The notes beneath the pieces are model-generated. The model made no database searches and was not told where the DNA came from. It worked only from the letters and a program-made list of their open reading frames with translations. The translations under genes were made by a program, and so were the position numbers. This document shows, one piece after another, positions 45,776-55,087 of a DNA stretch of 64,000 bases. Each line of letters starts with the position of its first letter. The first letter of the stretch is position 1. This DNA comes from Fragilariopsis cylindrus CCMP1102 (lineage: Eukaryota > Bacillariophyta > Bacillariophyceae > Bacillariales > Bacillariaceae). The stretch spans positions 1-64,000 of the forward strand of contig FMBT01000307.1 in assembly GCA_900095095.1 (NCBI GenBank), given 5' to 3'.

Positions 45776-45914
45776 CTCATTCATGAGTGCCGATGATGAG
45801 TCGAGCACTCGACTCATGAGTCGAGCACTCGACTCATGAGTCGAGTGCTCGACTCATTGAGTCCAGTGCTCGACTCAATGAGTCGAGCACTCGGCTCATG
45901 GGACTCGACTCATG
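45776..45914. repeat. Left palindromic array of the transposon
   Basis: Repeats of a 20-bp unit CTCGACTCATGAGTCGAGCA, itself a palindrome around GACTCATGAGTC, with variants (CTCATTGAGTC, CTCGGCTCATG). It lies about 115 bp inside the left end and mirrors the array at the right end. Likely a set of transposase-binding sites, or a strong cruciform-former. Confidence 0.85.
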
Positions 45915-46467
45915 ATTCAATTTTTGCCTGGCCCTGTGACCCCCTCGCTAAAAATATTTCAAGATTTCACTTGTATTACGACAACATCTAAATTAAATTA
46001 ATATGCGACGATGCGACTGTAATAAATCGAAGCTCCATCAGTATAGCTCCATTCGATACAAACTTTAAGGACGAAATATAGACATTTGTAATGGTAATAG
46101 ACACGAAAAATTTTGATTGGATTTGGTCATTTCAAAAAAATTGTATGAGGATGTATGTTCGTGGTAGGCAATTCCTGGCGATTCGAAATGTGCCTGCCAT
46201 TCATATAAATCCCAATATATTTTTTTCCAAATAGTCAAATCACTCCAAAATTTTTCGTCTCTATTAACAGTACACACGTCTATATTTCGTATATCAATTT
46301 TGTATTAACAGCATTCAAGCTATAAGGATTTTTTCGTCTTTTTATTAAAAAAATTGCTAGTTAAATCACGTGTTATTTTTCCAAAAAAAATAATTTAACT
46401 TAGAAAATATAGCGAATTTTCACTGGTTGATTGCTAGATAAATACAAAATCATTCAGCCTGTTAGAT

Positions 46468-46535
46468 GGCGCTAGATGGACTTGAACTAGACACCTCAGT
46501 TAATAATATTATCTTTTCAACCAGTTAAACCAATA
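46468..46535 (-). other. tRNA-like relic with A- and B-box-like motifs
   Basis: On the minus strand TGGTTTAACTGG resembles a Pol III A box and AGTTCAAGTCC matches the B box at the right distance; between them a 7-base loop with T33 and A37 positions can be drawn. The acceptor and T stems do not pair, so it is not a functional tRNA. It could be a decayed tRNA or a SINE head inside the transposon. Confidence 0.3.
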
Positions 46536-46665
46536 ACTGTGGAAGATTTTATTACGCTGAAGTTAGACAACGGATTTGAGTACATAAACCATGAAGCGCG
46601 CTAAATTAACACGCGCTAAATAGCAGTGTTTTCGATCGAAAATCAAGATTGATAATGGGAAATCC

Positions 46666-46706
46666 GAGTATACACACACATGCTAACAGTATGTGTGTGT
46701 ATACTC
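46666..46706. repeat. Perfect 16-bp hairpin
   Basis: The arms GAGTATACACACACAT (46666-46681) and its exact complement (46691-46706) enclose a 9-base loop. It lies 76 bp beyond the transposase stop codon, where it may act in 3'-end formation or as an element end. Confidence 0.85.
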
Positions 46707-46781
46707 AACTACAGTAAAAAAGAAGATAACGGACATGATCTCCATTAAACAGAGGTTATATATTACCTGGTTAAGTATCTA

Positions 46782-49250
46782 CTACTCTGTTAGCTCGGAT
46801 ATAATACTACTTTCAGCAGTACTCACTGGTGATGGTGCTGTATATAATTTCTTTTGCACATGATATGCTGTGTGACAATCAACTACAACCAAAGTTCCAT
46901 CCACATTCTTGGTAGAATTACATAGCCAAAAATCGGATCCCTTCTCCAGACTACACTCTTCACATGCATACTTTGACCTATAGGGTTTTTTTCTCTTTGC
47001 TCCAGTATTCTTACCAGGACAGTTGTGGTACTTGCAATAAGATGTAGCCCTATTTCCCTTTACAACCACTGGAATCGATATATGACTCCTTCCAGGCTGT
47101 TGTTCCTTTCGACGTTTAAAAGCAACTTGGCGATACTGGAGAGTCCTGCGATCTAAACCAGACACTGGGGTTTGGGGTGTACCAGTTACTGTTGCAGTAG
47201 GGGAGGTGAATGGTTGTCTAACTGAATCAGATCGAATCTTTCTTCCATCCACAGACGATGAAGTAGTAATATCCTTGGTCGCTTTGGGTGGAGCTCCACC
47301 CCCTCGCTTCCTCATAGAATCACCTCTTTGTAGAAGAGAGTGTGTCAAATTATGTATGCATTCTTTCAAGGGCATTACAACTTTGGTTGGATGATGCTTC
47401 TTAAACAGATAACAATGAATCTTGTAGGCATTATTAATATTCATATTGAAATATCTGGCTGCTAACTTGGGGGACCAACCATGCAAATGCGATTCAGTAG
47501 AGAGATCATACTTGGCTTCAGCACCATTGCCTTTATCAATCAAATGATATGTCTCACAGTAATCCTTTTGTTGAATAGGACAATCAACATCAGTAAACTC
47601 TCTATCTCTTCTCTTGGTGCTTCTATTTCTTTTCTTCCTTTTCATTCCACCTCTCACTACAACTGGTGAATGGAAATTCGAAAGCGTCTTGACAAAGTTG
47701 TTGTCTCCCCAAACAGTATAAAGCAATGGCTTGGTGTTGTGTTGGTACATAAGAGACTCATGACTACCAATAACAACTTCCTTTGCTTTGACATCAGCCT
47801 TGCCAAGCTTTCCAGCCCCTGTCCGATCCGATTGACAAGTACCAACCATATTAATACCCCAATGGTTTCGACCGATTTGAGCCATAGCATCACTCATGTA
47901 TGCAGAGTCCATTACAACACAATGTCCTTTATGTTTAAAGGATTCAAGCATAAAATCATAGAGTGATACCATCTTAGCCCTCTTAACAGTATGCTTGTGA
48001 TGTACATTCATATCTTGATCATCTTTACCACCATAGACTCTAGCATACAGCTTGTATGAGCTGAGAGGACCTTGAGTAATGCAGACAGTATGAAGAGTAG
48101 CCCCAGTTCGAATTGGTTTGGGGTCTGGTCCTATAGTCATACAACTATGATACCATCCTGCAATTCGACTTTCATCAGTTGTAATCCATCTTGATGGGTT
48201 GACACAGTACTGCCATCGCTTGTAAGAAGAAGAAGAAGAAGAAGAAGAAGGAGGGTAGGTTAGTAATCGATTCGAAACAACAACAACAACAACAAACATA
48301 TTACATACCTGAATATAGCAATCTTCTAATATTCCATGTTTCACTCTATGTCTTGCTGTGTGTGGTGGTGCAATAACTTTTGGATCATCATACACCTCAT
48401 CCCAATCCTCATCTCCCATGACATCCCAATCGTCACTGTAGTGCAGACAGCTAGTCATGTCTTCCAAAGCATTCTTTGGCATTGATTCTTGAATAGGTGG
48501 TACTGCATTGAAGATTTCTCTTGTACAAAACATTTGATTAATCGATCGACTACCAGTTAGCATCTTAGCAAGCAATGAACCATAGAATCTTGCCACATGA
48601 TTAGGTTGAATTGTATCATCTCCTTGATAGTATTTCGGTTTCCATCCATCTTCAACCTCTTTCTTTCTCACATAATTCCTCATTCTTGCAGCTTGCCAAT
48701 CAAATAAAGTTTCATTGTTGTCTTCACCAAACCTTGGAAGAAGCCATTCAAAAACTTTCTCATACCTGATCTCTCCATCAATGTCCCTTAACGAATCTAA
48801 CTCCTCATCCGTTATATTTACCGGCTCCTCCTTCTCTCCAGTCCATTCAATCGGATCTATTGTCCTTCCACCTTCATTAACACCATCTTCCAACTCAACT
48901 TTACTCCATTCAGAAGGAGGTGTTCGAAAATACCTTACTCCATTATTAGCATCGATGATATCATCTCCATCATAGATTTCAGCGAATGGAAGCTGGTACT
49001 CATCAATAGTGGAGGAGTCGCTATCTGCATAGGTAGAAACAGCAGTATAATTCATAAGATATCTATCATTGTCATCTCTACTGTTTAATAACAAATTCCA
49101 TTTTTGTTCAACAATATCGTATGAATCAATTACCCCATCATTTAGCCTATAGCCTTTGCAACCATCCCACCAGTAATCAGGGACCTTCATAGACAGTCCT
49201 ACTAATGATTTGGCCCATTCTAAACTAATTCGGGCGCTTCTAGGAGCCAT
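46782..49250 (-). CDS. PiggyBac-type transposase (DDE_Tnp_1_7), 792 aa
   Basis: Two exons on the minus strand, 48309-49250 and 46782-48218. The 90-bp intron (donor GTATGT, acceptor TACAAG) is a multiple of three and free of stops, so the unspliced frame also reads through with a Val-run and Ser-run insertion. After an acidic N-terminal region, the RNase-H-like domain has candidate catalytic Asp at D329 (WITTDESRIAGW) and D418 (CVVMDSAYMSD), with VDCP...YHLIDKGN later as in the third-Asp region of the family. The C-terminus is a Cys/His zinc-binding domain (CKYHNCPGK, YACEECSLEKGSDFWLC). Cut-and-paste transposition is the family activity. The frame is fully open despite diverged element ends. 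Confidence 0.88.
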   Translation of the reverse strand: MAPRSARISLEWAKSLVGLSMKVPDYWWDGCKGYRLNDGVIDSYDIVEQKWNLLLNSRDDNDRYLMNYTAVSTYADSDSSTIDEYQLPFAEIYDGDDIIDANNGVRYFRTPPSEWSKVELEDGVNEGGRTIDPIEWTGEKEEPVNITDEELDSLRDIDGEIRYEKVFEWLLPRFGEDNNETLFDWQAARMRNYVRKKEVEDGWKPKYYQGDDTIQPNHVARFYGSLLAKMLTGSRSINQMFCTREIFNAVPPIQESMPKNALEDMTSCLHYSDDWDVMGDEDWDEVYDDPKVIAPPHTARHRVKHGILEDCYIQVCNMFVVVVVVSNRLLTYPPSSSSSSSSYKRWQYCVNPSRWITTDESRIAGWYHSCMTIGPDPKPIRTGATLHTVCITQGPLSSYKLYARVYGGKDDQDMNVHHKHTVKRAKMVSLYDFMLESFKHKGHCVVMDSAYMSDAMAQIGRNHWGINMVGTCQSDRTGAGKLGKADVKAKEVVIGSHESLMYQHNTKPLLYTVWGDNNFVKTLSNFHSPVVVRGGMKRKKRNRSTKRRDREFTDVDCPIQQKDYCETYHLIDKGNGAEAKYDLSTESHLHGWSPKLAARYFNMNINNAYKIHCYLFKKHHPTKVVMPLKECIHNLTHSLLQRGDSMRKRGGGAPPKATKDITTSSSVDGRKIRSDSVRQPFTSPTATVTGTPQTPVSGLDRRTLQYRQVAFKRRKEQQPGRSHISIPVVVKGNRATSYCKYHNCPGKNTGAKRKKPYRSKYACEECSLEKGSDFWLCNSTKNVDGTLVVVDCHTAYHVQKKLYTAPSPVSTAESSIISELTE

Positions 49251-49812
49251 TTTATTGCCATTTTACTCCAAATATTTTGATTATATTGGGTGTGGCTTTG
49301 TAATAATATGAAAATACGTAAAATGCGTGGTAAAGTTGACGAAAATAGCTAGTGACTAAATATTCAAAGCTAGTAGTTACTTAGTATGAAAATTTGAAAT
49401 ATTTCGTTGAAAAAGAGGATTTGTTAGTAAATTTTACTAGTTATTTTCCCAAAAGTTTACAAGACTGACCATTTGACTCATATTTTTGATGCGTTGACTC
49501 CTTCTTTTTTTTAAAACTTGGTTCATTTTTGAAATTTTGAATCTTGGGTGTGAGTCACATAATAATATTGACCAAAAAGAGGGTTGCCCGGCACGTTTTT
49601 CGACTCTCTATATTTGAACACATGCTCTTCCGAATTTTATTTAGGACTGCAGCTGCCGGAGTAGTAAGACCCCATACTTACCCACTGGGAGTTATTTTAA
49701 CTTAATAAGAAAGCACGTGTCTTTGAACGGAGATGTACTGTGTCTCAATAGGGGGGTATAAGTCCATTTTTTGAGGGAAATATGCCCCTACAAAAAATTG
49801 ACCCCAAAAAGT

Positions 49813-49830
49813 GGCGCCCCGCGGGGCGCC
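49813..49830. repeat. 18-bp perfect GC palindrome
   Basis: GGCGCCCCGCGGGGCGCC is fully self-complementary in otherwise AT-rich DNA and sits exactly at the inner edge of the right inverted repeat. Confidence 0.9.
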
Positions 49831-50214
49831 ATAGCTTGAATGCTGTTAAATAGACCAATATTGATGGAGGTATGATTTTATACATTTCCATTTAATTTAT
49901 CGATTCGAAATTTGCCTGCAATCTTTGAAACCTCATAGATGTTTCCCCAGATGACTAAAATCAACCAGAACTTTTTCTCTTAATGAAACGTTTAGATACC
50001 TCTATTTCGTCTGGAAAGTTTGTATTAATGGACCCATATTGATTGACCTTCGATTAAAATACGATTTTTTTTTCAAATAATTATCAAAAAAAGATGTGAG
50101 ATAAGCAACAGCCTTAATAATAGCCTATGCCTGACACCCTGACAAAAAAACTCTTTGTACTGAAAAAGTTTCTCTCTTCAAAAAACATTTTCATTGGACC
50201 AGTCAGAAAATCGG

Positions 50215-50340
50215 TTGAGTCGAGCCACTCGACTCAATGAGTCGAGCACTCGACTCATCACTCGACTCATGAGTCGAGCACCCGACTCATGAGTCGAGCA
50301 CTCGACTCATGAGTCGAGCACTCGACTCACATGGGACTCA
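50215..50340. repeat. Right palindromic array of the transposon
   Basis: Four to five units of CTCGACTCATGAGTCGAGCA and variants, the mirror partner of the array at 45776-45914, located about 110 bp inside the right end. Confidence 0.85.
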
Positions 50341-50457
50341 AATATTTTTGATCGACTCAATAGCCGTTAAATATGAATCGCGCATGCTCGCCAGGGGGAT
50401 GTGAATTTTCGCTGATTTTCGATTTTTTCTAGATCGATGATGTTCCAGTACTCAGGT

Positions 50458-52800
50458 TGAAATAATGGACGTGTTGACGGTCAGACAATACATAACGTGA
50501 AAGTAAAATAAATCAAACACTAATTATGGCGTACTTATTTCATTTATCAGACCCATACACTGTACTCTAACCAGGCTATAATGGCATGTATAGTCTCTAA
50601 TAAGGATGATATATGCTTAAATTGATTCAATTTGATCATCACATAGATTATAGATCCATTTCAATGAATTTAATGATAAGTGAACCTGTTCCGCACCTCG
50701 AGAGAGGAAAAGCGATGATAAAACAGGTACATTAACAATAAAGTGATGATACAAACTCAACATCAGTAATATGGACCATATGGTATCCATGGATGTTGTT
50801 CTAAGGCTATACAAATGGTAGCTTATCCAACAAGGGACCAGCCTGACAAGGCGGATCCCATGGTCAAAATTTAAAACAAAACAGAAGTTATTTTGAAACA
50901 TTATTCTAAAATAGAGCTAAAATAGGCTCAAATTAAGAACCATCTTATAGTTCATTGACAGGCTTGCATTAATATGTATTGTTTGTATTCACCACCCAAT
51001 ATAACAGAAGGAGTGTACCAACCAAATCTTACACTCATAAGCAATACTACTACTCAACTGACAAAATAATATGTGTCGCGCATAGGGAATCTTGACCACC
51101 CCTACTCATATTGAACTTAGAATTAGAAATAGAAATGAAAGATCCACCTTGATATTGTACTCAAATTGGTGTCATGCACCAAATTGTGTAGAATGCTAAG
51201 GGGTTGATTGTGGCAGACGCCCGTTCGCTTGTACTCCACTGGATAAAAATTTCATGTGAATAGATTCCCTAAAATTTGGGCTAGTCAATCACAATTTGAT
51301 ATATTCATGCGCTCCTGATGCATGGCTCAAAGAATGTGTAAGACCCGGCGGTACTAGACACTATGGTTACATATAATATTAATGTATGTCAATGACAACG
51401 CTTTGTGTATTAATCATGATGCCACTACTGAATTGGACAAATTAGATGACTTCTTTGTAAAGAAACCCGGCTCTATAGGAGACCTGGACATTTATCTTGG
51501 AGGTAAGATCATGAAATGTGATATTGATGAAGAATCAAATGAAAATGAATACATTCCTGCATGGGGTATATCACCCACCAAATATGTCAGTGAAGCTGTT
51601 TCCAATGTAGATAACTACTTAGCTAAGGATTTAAATGGGTGAAAGCAACCCAAGAGAAATACAACTAGTCCATTTGCAAATGGATATAGACCAGAGCTGG
51701 ATGTGAGCCCAGTACTTGATCCAGTCTTATGCTCCTACTACCAGTCACAAATAGGAATATTGAGATGGATGGTAGAATTAGGAAGAATTGACATAATAAC
51801 AGAAGTTTCAGGATTTGCTTCTCAGTTGGCTAAGCCACAAGAAAGTCATCTTGAAGCAGTATTTAGGGTATTTTCATACTTACAGTACAAGAAAAATAGT
51901 GTCATGATATTCAATCCATCATACCCCGAGAACGACCATGATGATAACTTCCCAAAACAAGATTGGAATAATTTCTATGGAGAAGTGAAGGAAGAATTGC
52001 CACCTCTCATGCCTAAACCATTAGAGGTGATACTGCAATTATTTTGTGATTCAGAATTTGCCGGAGATGGTAATAGTCGAAGATCAAGAACTGGATTCTT
52101 TGTTTTATTGAATGAAGCCCCAATTCAGTGGTTCAGTAGGAATAAAACTAGAATCAAAAACTCTGTATTCAGTGCTGAATCCATCCATTGCTATGAAGAC
52201 AGGACTGGACGTTGCAAGAAGTCATCTGATACAAAATCTGTATGATGGGTATTCCAATAAATGAACCTACATACATATATGGAGGAGACAATATGTCTGT
52301 AATTTATAATACATCAAAACCCGAATCAACACTAAGTAAGGAAGGAAGCGAAATCAATCTGTTATCATTATGCTCGCAAAAATGTGTCTGCAGATGAGTG
52401 TCAAACAGGGCATATCAGCACACATGAAAATTGCGCGGATATAGCAACTAAGCCTTTGTGTTCTGGACGGAAAAGAGATCACCTTGTAGGTAAGGTTATC
52501 TACTTTTCTTTGGATCGGAAGAGTAAGTTATTTTTCCTATTTTCTTACATTTAGCAAGTTAATTTTCCAGCATATTAGATAATCATAGATCAATTAAGTG
52601 ACCAGAAATACCTACATTTCCCACAACTTACTTGAGGGGACTGAAATAATGGACACGTGTGTTGACAGTCAGACAATACACTAAACGTAGAATGTAAATA
52701 TAGATCATAATTTTAGGTATCAACCACTAGTCTTATCAGCCAACTATGGCATACTTATTTCACAGGGATAATAAATCAAGTCAGTATGGACAATGTTCAA
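50458..52800 (+). mobile_element. Degenerate Ty1/Copia LTR retrotransposon
   Basis: Two LTR-like starts share TGAAATAATGGAC followed by GTTGAC-GTCAGACAATACA (50458 and 52642), and both later have AA-TATGGC-TACTTATTTCA. The second follows a purine tract (GAGGGGA), as a polypurine tract should precede a 3' LTR. The interior holds only the end of pol. At about 2.3 kb it lacks gag, protease and integrase, so it is a deletion derivative. LTR ends on the 3' side are uncertain. Confidence 0.7.
51370..52510 (+). pseudogene. Copia pol remnant (reverse transcriptase end and RNase H)
   Basis: Recognisable pieces in different frames: the RT catalytic loop region (MYVNDNALCINHDATTELDKLDDFF, GDLDIYLGGKI), the connection (YYQSQIGILRWMVELGRIDIITEVS), RNase H (LQLFCDSEFAGDGNSRRSRTGFFV) and its end (CQTGHISTHENCADIATKPL). 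The first Asp of the RT active-site pair is Asn (YVND in place of YVDD), and stops and shifts separate the pieces, so it is inactive. Confidence 0.85.
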
Positions 52801-53281
52801 TTATTCTATGAGAGCTAAGGTGAGACTAATCCATTGTTTTGGAAGATCTACAGTACTAATACAATGTCATATGACTTCCACACCACCTACCCCACCTATA
52901 TCTTGTGTGTCATCACAACCTTCTAGTTTTAAAATCAGCAATTCTTCAATGCTTAAGGCACCTCCTCCATACCACAATCAGCTCCTTTTGCCTTAGCATA
53001 GTTAGCAACTTCAGTGGGATATAAGATGTAATCAAATGAAAAAATCGATCCTACAGAACGTTATACTGTAGTTATTATTAATTTTTAGGCCTATTACCAT
53101 TTTGATATTCGCCAAACCATCGCCAGAATGTTTTTTACGACACAAAATAGAAATAAAATCTTGGCAACAATCACAAATAAATGTCAGACAGAACAATTCA
53201 CGGAAAGACACAGACACACAACAAATATGTTTGACAAGAACAAGATCATCAACCGAAATTTTACTGTTGGTTTGACACAAG
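52801..53281. other. Gene-free stretch after the Copia remnant
   Basis: May include the rest of the 3' LTR up to about 53030, then the 5' flank of the bestrophin-like gene. No supported gene. Confidence 0.4.
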
Positions 53282-54762
53282 ATGAAAATTGATATATTGA
53301 TTATTGATGCCATGACAAATAATGCTAACAACAACTCAAAGAAAGACACAGAACAACTACACATCACAAGCACGGACCTTGTCTCGTCGATTATCGATGA
53401 CACCAAGACCGATAATAATGAAAGGATACACAATGAAGCTATCATCATGGAGATAGGCGAATCCGATGCTCCGAAAGAACAAATTGGTGTGAGAACAAGA
53501 CGATCATCAGTGGTTAACGAAAAACGGAAATTTAAAAATTTACTGAGCGAAGAAGTTGGGATTCGCAATTCTGTCATGCACAGTCCAGGGGCACAGGGAA
53601 AGGGTGGTTTAATCCATGTGGTTGGAGCTGCAATCGTCAATATGATTTCGGCATTTTTTATCTTCGTACTTTATCTTATAAGCTTGGAATCGTTACTTTC
53701 ACTTGCATTATGCATTTCTTTGACTATACACACATATAACATCGCTAAGTTCGATTCTACGTTTGATGGCAATACAATGAGCTGGACTCTTTTAACGTTC
53801 GCTGTTATTACTCCTCTCTCTGCATCCATCGGGATGGCTTTCACACGAAGGGAGGGTATGTTTCGAATGGCCTGTATTACTTTATCTGCTTATTCCGACC
53901 AAAATATACCATATTAACTCTTGACTCAGTACTAACCTTTCATCCATTATTCAAATTAATTATAGGTGCTCTTGGACAAATTGCCGACTTCAGAGCCACC
54001 ATGGTTAATTTATTATTTGCACACACATTCTGGGATTGGGGCAAAGTAGGAACCATACCATCGGGAAGAGCTGCATCCGACGTTGATTGGCTTCAATACA
54101 CGGATGATGTTCTTTTTGCGATGATACGAATTTGTAGTGAACTGACTCGGCTTTTGACATTACCAAATGCTTCTCGTGCAAGACATCATGTCTTTCCATA
54201 CGGTAAGAAACAAAGAGAAGACGTTGCGACGGTATCAAGAAAGTTACATCGAAGTATTTTACATGATTTGACATATATTACAGAACGGTGTGAACTTCTT
54301 AAAAATGAAGGCTTACCACCCAATGAGGCTACACGTATTCGACAATGGGAACGCTTCCTCTCGATAGAAATAGAACAAATGCTCGTAATCAAAAAATATC
54401 GTACACCTCAGGCCTTGCGAAGTTTCGCTAGACTGTTCACTGTGTTTTTACCACCCTTTTATGCTCCATATTACGGTCAATTGGCAGTTAATCTAAAAAG
54501 TTTGGGTTTGGGCATAACCTTTTCGATGCTAACATCCATTGCATTAACGTCATTGTTTGAAAGTATGAGTCAGATGGAAGATCCATTTGTGGGAAGTAGA
54601 CTCGATTGCATTGACGTTGAATCGGAACTACGTGATGAATTTTTGGTCATACTTCTCGATATTCGGGACCGTCGTTTTCCTGATGCTCATCCCTTTGAGA
54701 TGGATCTTCGGATACCAAAGACTAATCATGGACCCGTGATCCGACTCATGCAAGCATATTAG
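53282..54762 (+). CDS. Bestrophin-like (RFP-TM family) channel, 456 aa
   Basis: Exons are 53282-53855 and 53966-54762, joined in phase 1 (donor GTATGT, acceptor TATAG). A disordered N-terminus of about 115 residues precedes hydrophobic helices (LIHVVGAAIVNMISAFFIFVLYLI, LLSLALCISLTIHTY, MSWTLLTFAVITPLSASIGMAF). A helical middle (RKLHRSILHDLTYITERCEL) follows, and then a helix pair (SFARLFTVFLPPFYAPYYGQLA and LGLGITFSMLTSIALTSLFESM) just before SQMEDPFVGSRLDCIDVE. The ExPF segment followed by Asp-rich residues recalls the bestrophin Ca2+ clasp. Bestrophins are anion/bicarbonate channels; in diatoms some sit in thylakoids, but no plastid leader is seen here. Family call moderate. Confidence 0.6.
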
Positions 54763-55087
54763 CAACAAATGCTACGAAACAAGTTGTAATATACGTATCA
54801 CAAAAAAGGAATGCTTCATCTGCAAGAGCGTTTGTAATGCTGCTGAAATTGGTACAGCGCAAACAATTTTTCTGCGATCTATAACCAAACAAACATTTCA
54901 ATGCTATAATGGCTTGTATCACACAAATGCTTTCGTATAGATTCACACACTCAAGCAAAACGCGTATGTATCTATCTGTCGAAAACCTAAAATAAAAAGC
55001 TATCCATTCTTTATTATTTTATAATTTGTTCGTAATCGATGCATTTTAAAGTGTTGCTACTATTTTATGTTTTTTATTTTTCAATTG
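54763..55087. other. Convergent 3' spacer
   Basis: 3' flanks between the channel and the adenylyltransferase; nothing else is seen. Confidence 0.45.

Larger units (their letters stand above)
45661..50448 (-). mobile_element. Complete piggyBac-like transposon with long inverted repeats
   Basis: The two ends are diverged inverted repeats. Left 45661 starts CTGGAACATC; right ends in GATGTTCCAG at 50448. Similarity continues through the AGCGAA-ATTCA, CCCCC and GCGCG blocks, the palindromic arrays, and on to a 17-bp perfect match AACAGCATTCAAGCTAT (46307-46323 versus the complement of 49831-49847). The repeats are therefore about 663 and 618 bp long. A single transposase gene lies between, reading towards the left end. 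I find no TTAA target duplication right outside the ends, so the exact boundaries are approximate. The right end lies 9 bp from the start of a Copia LTR. Confidence 0.8.

Noticed and set aside
45776-45914. CRISPR-like array (regular short repeats)
   Set aside because: The repeats are contiguous palindromes without spacers, have a mirrored partner in a transposon end, and the DNA is eukaryotic.
46468-46535. Functional tRNA gene
   Set aside because: A- and B-box-like words are present but acceptor and T stems fail to pair.
45600-50470. TTAA target duplication for the piggyBac-like element
   Set aside because: TTAA words occur nearby (for example near 45643), but no matching pair directly flanks both repeat tips.
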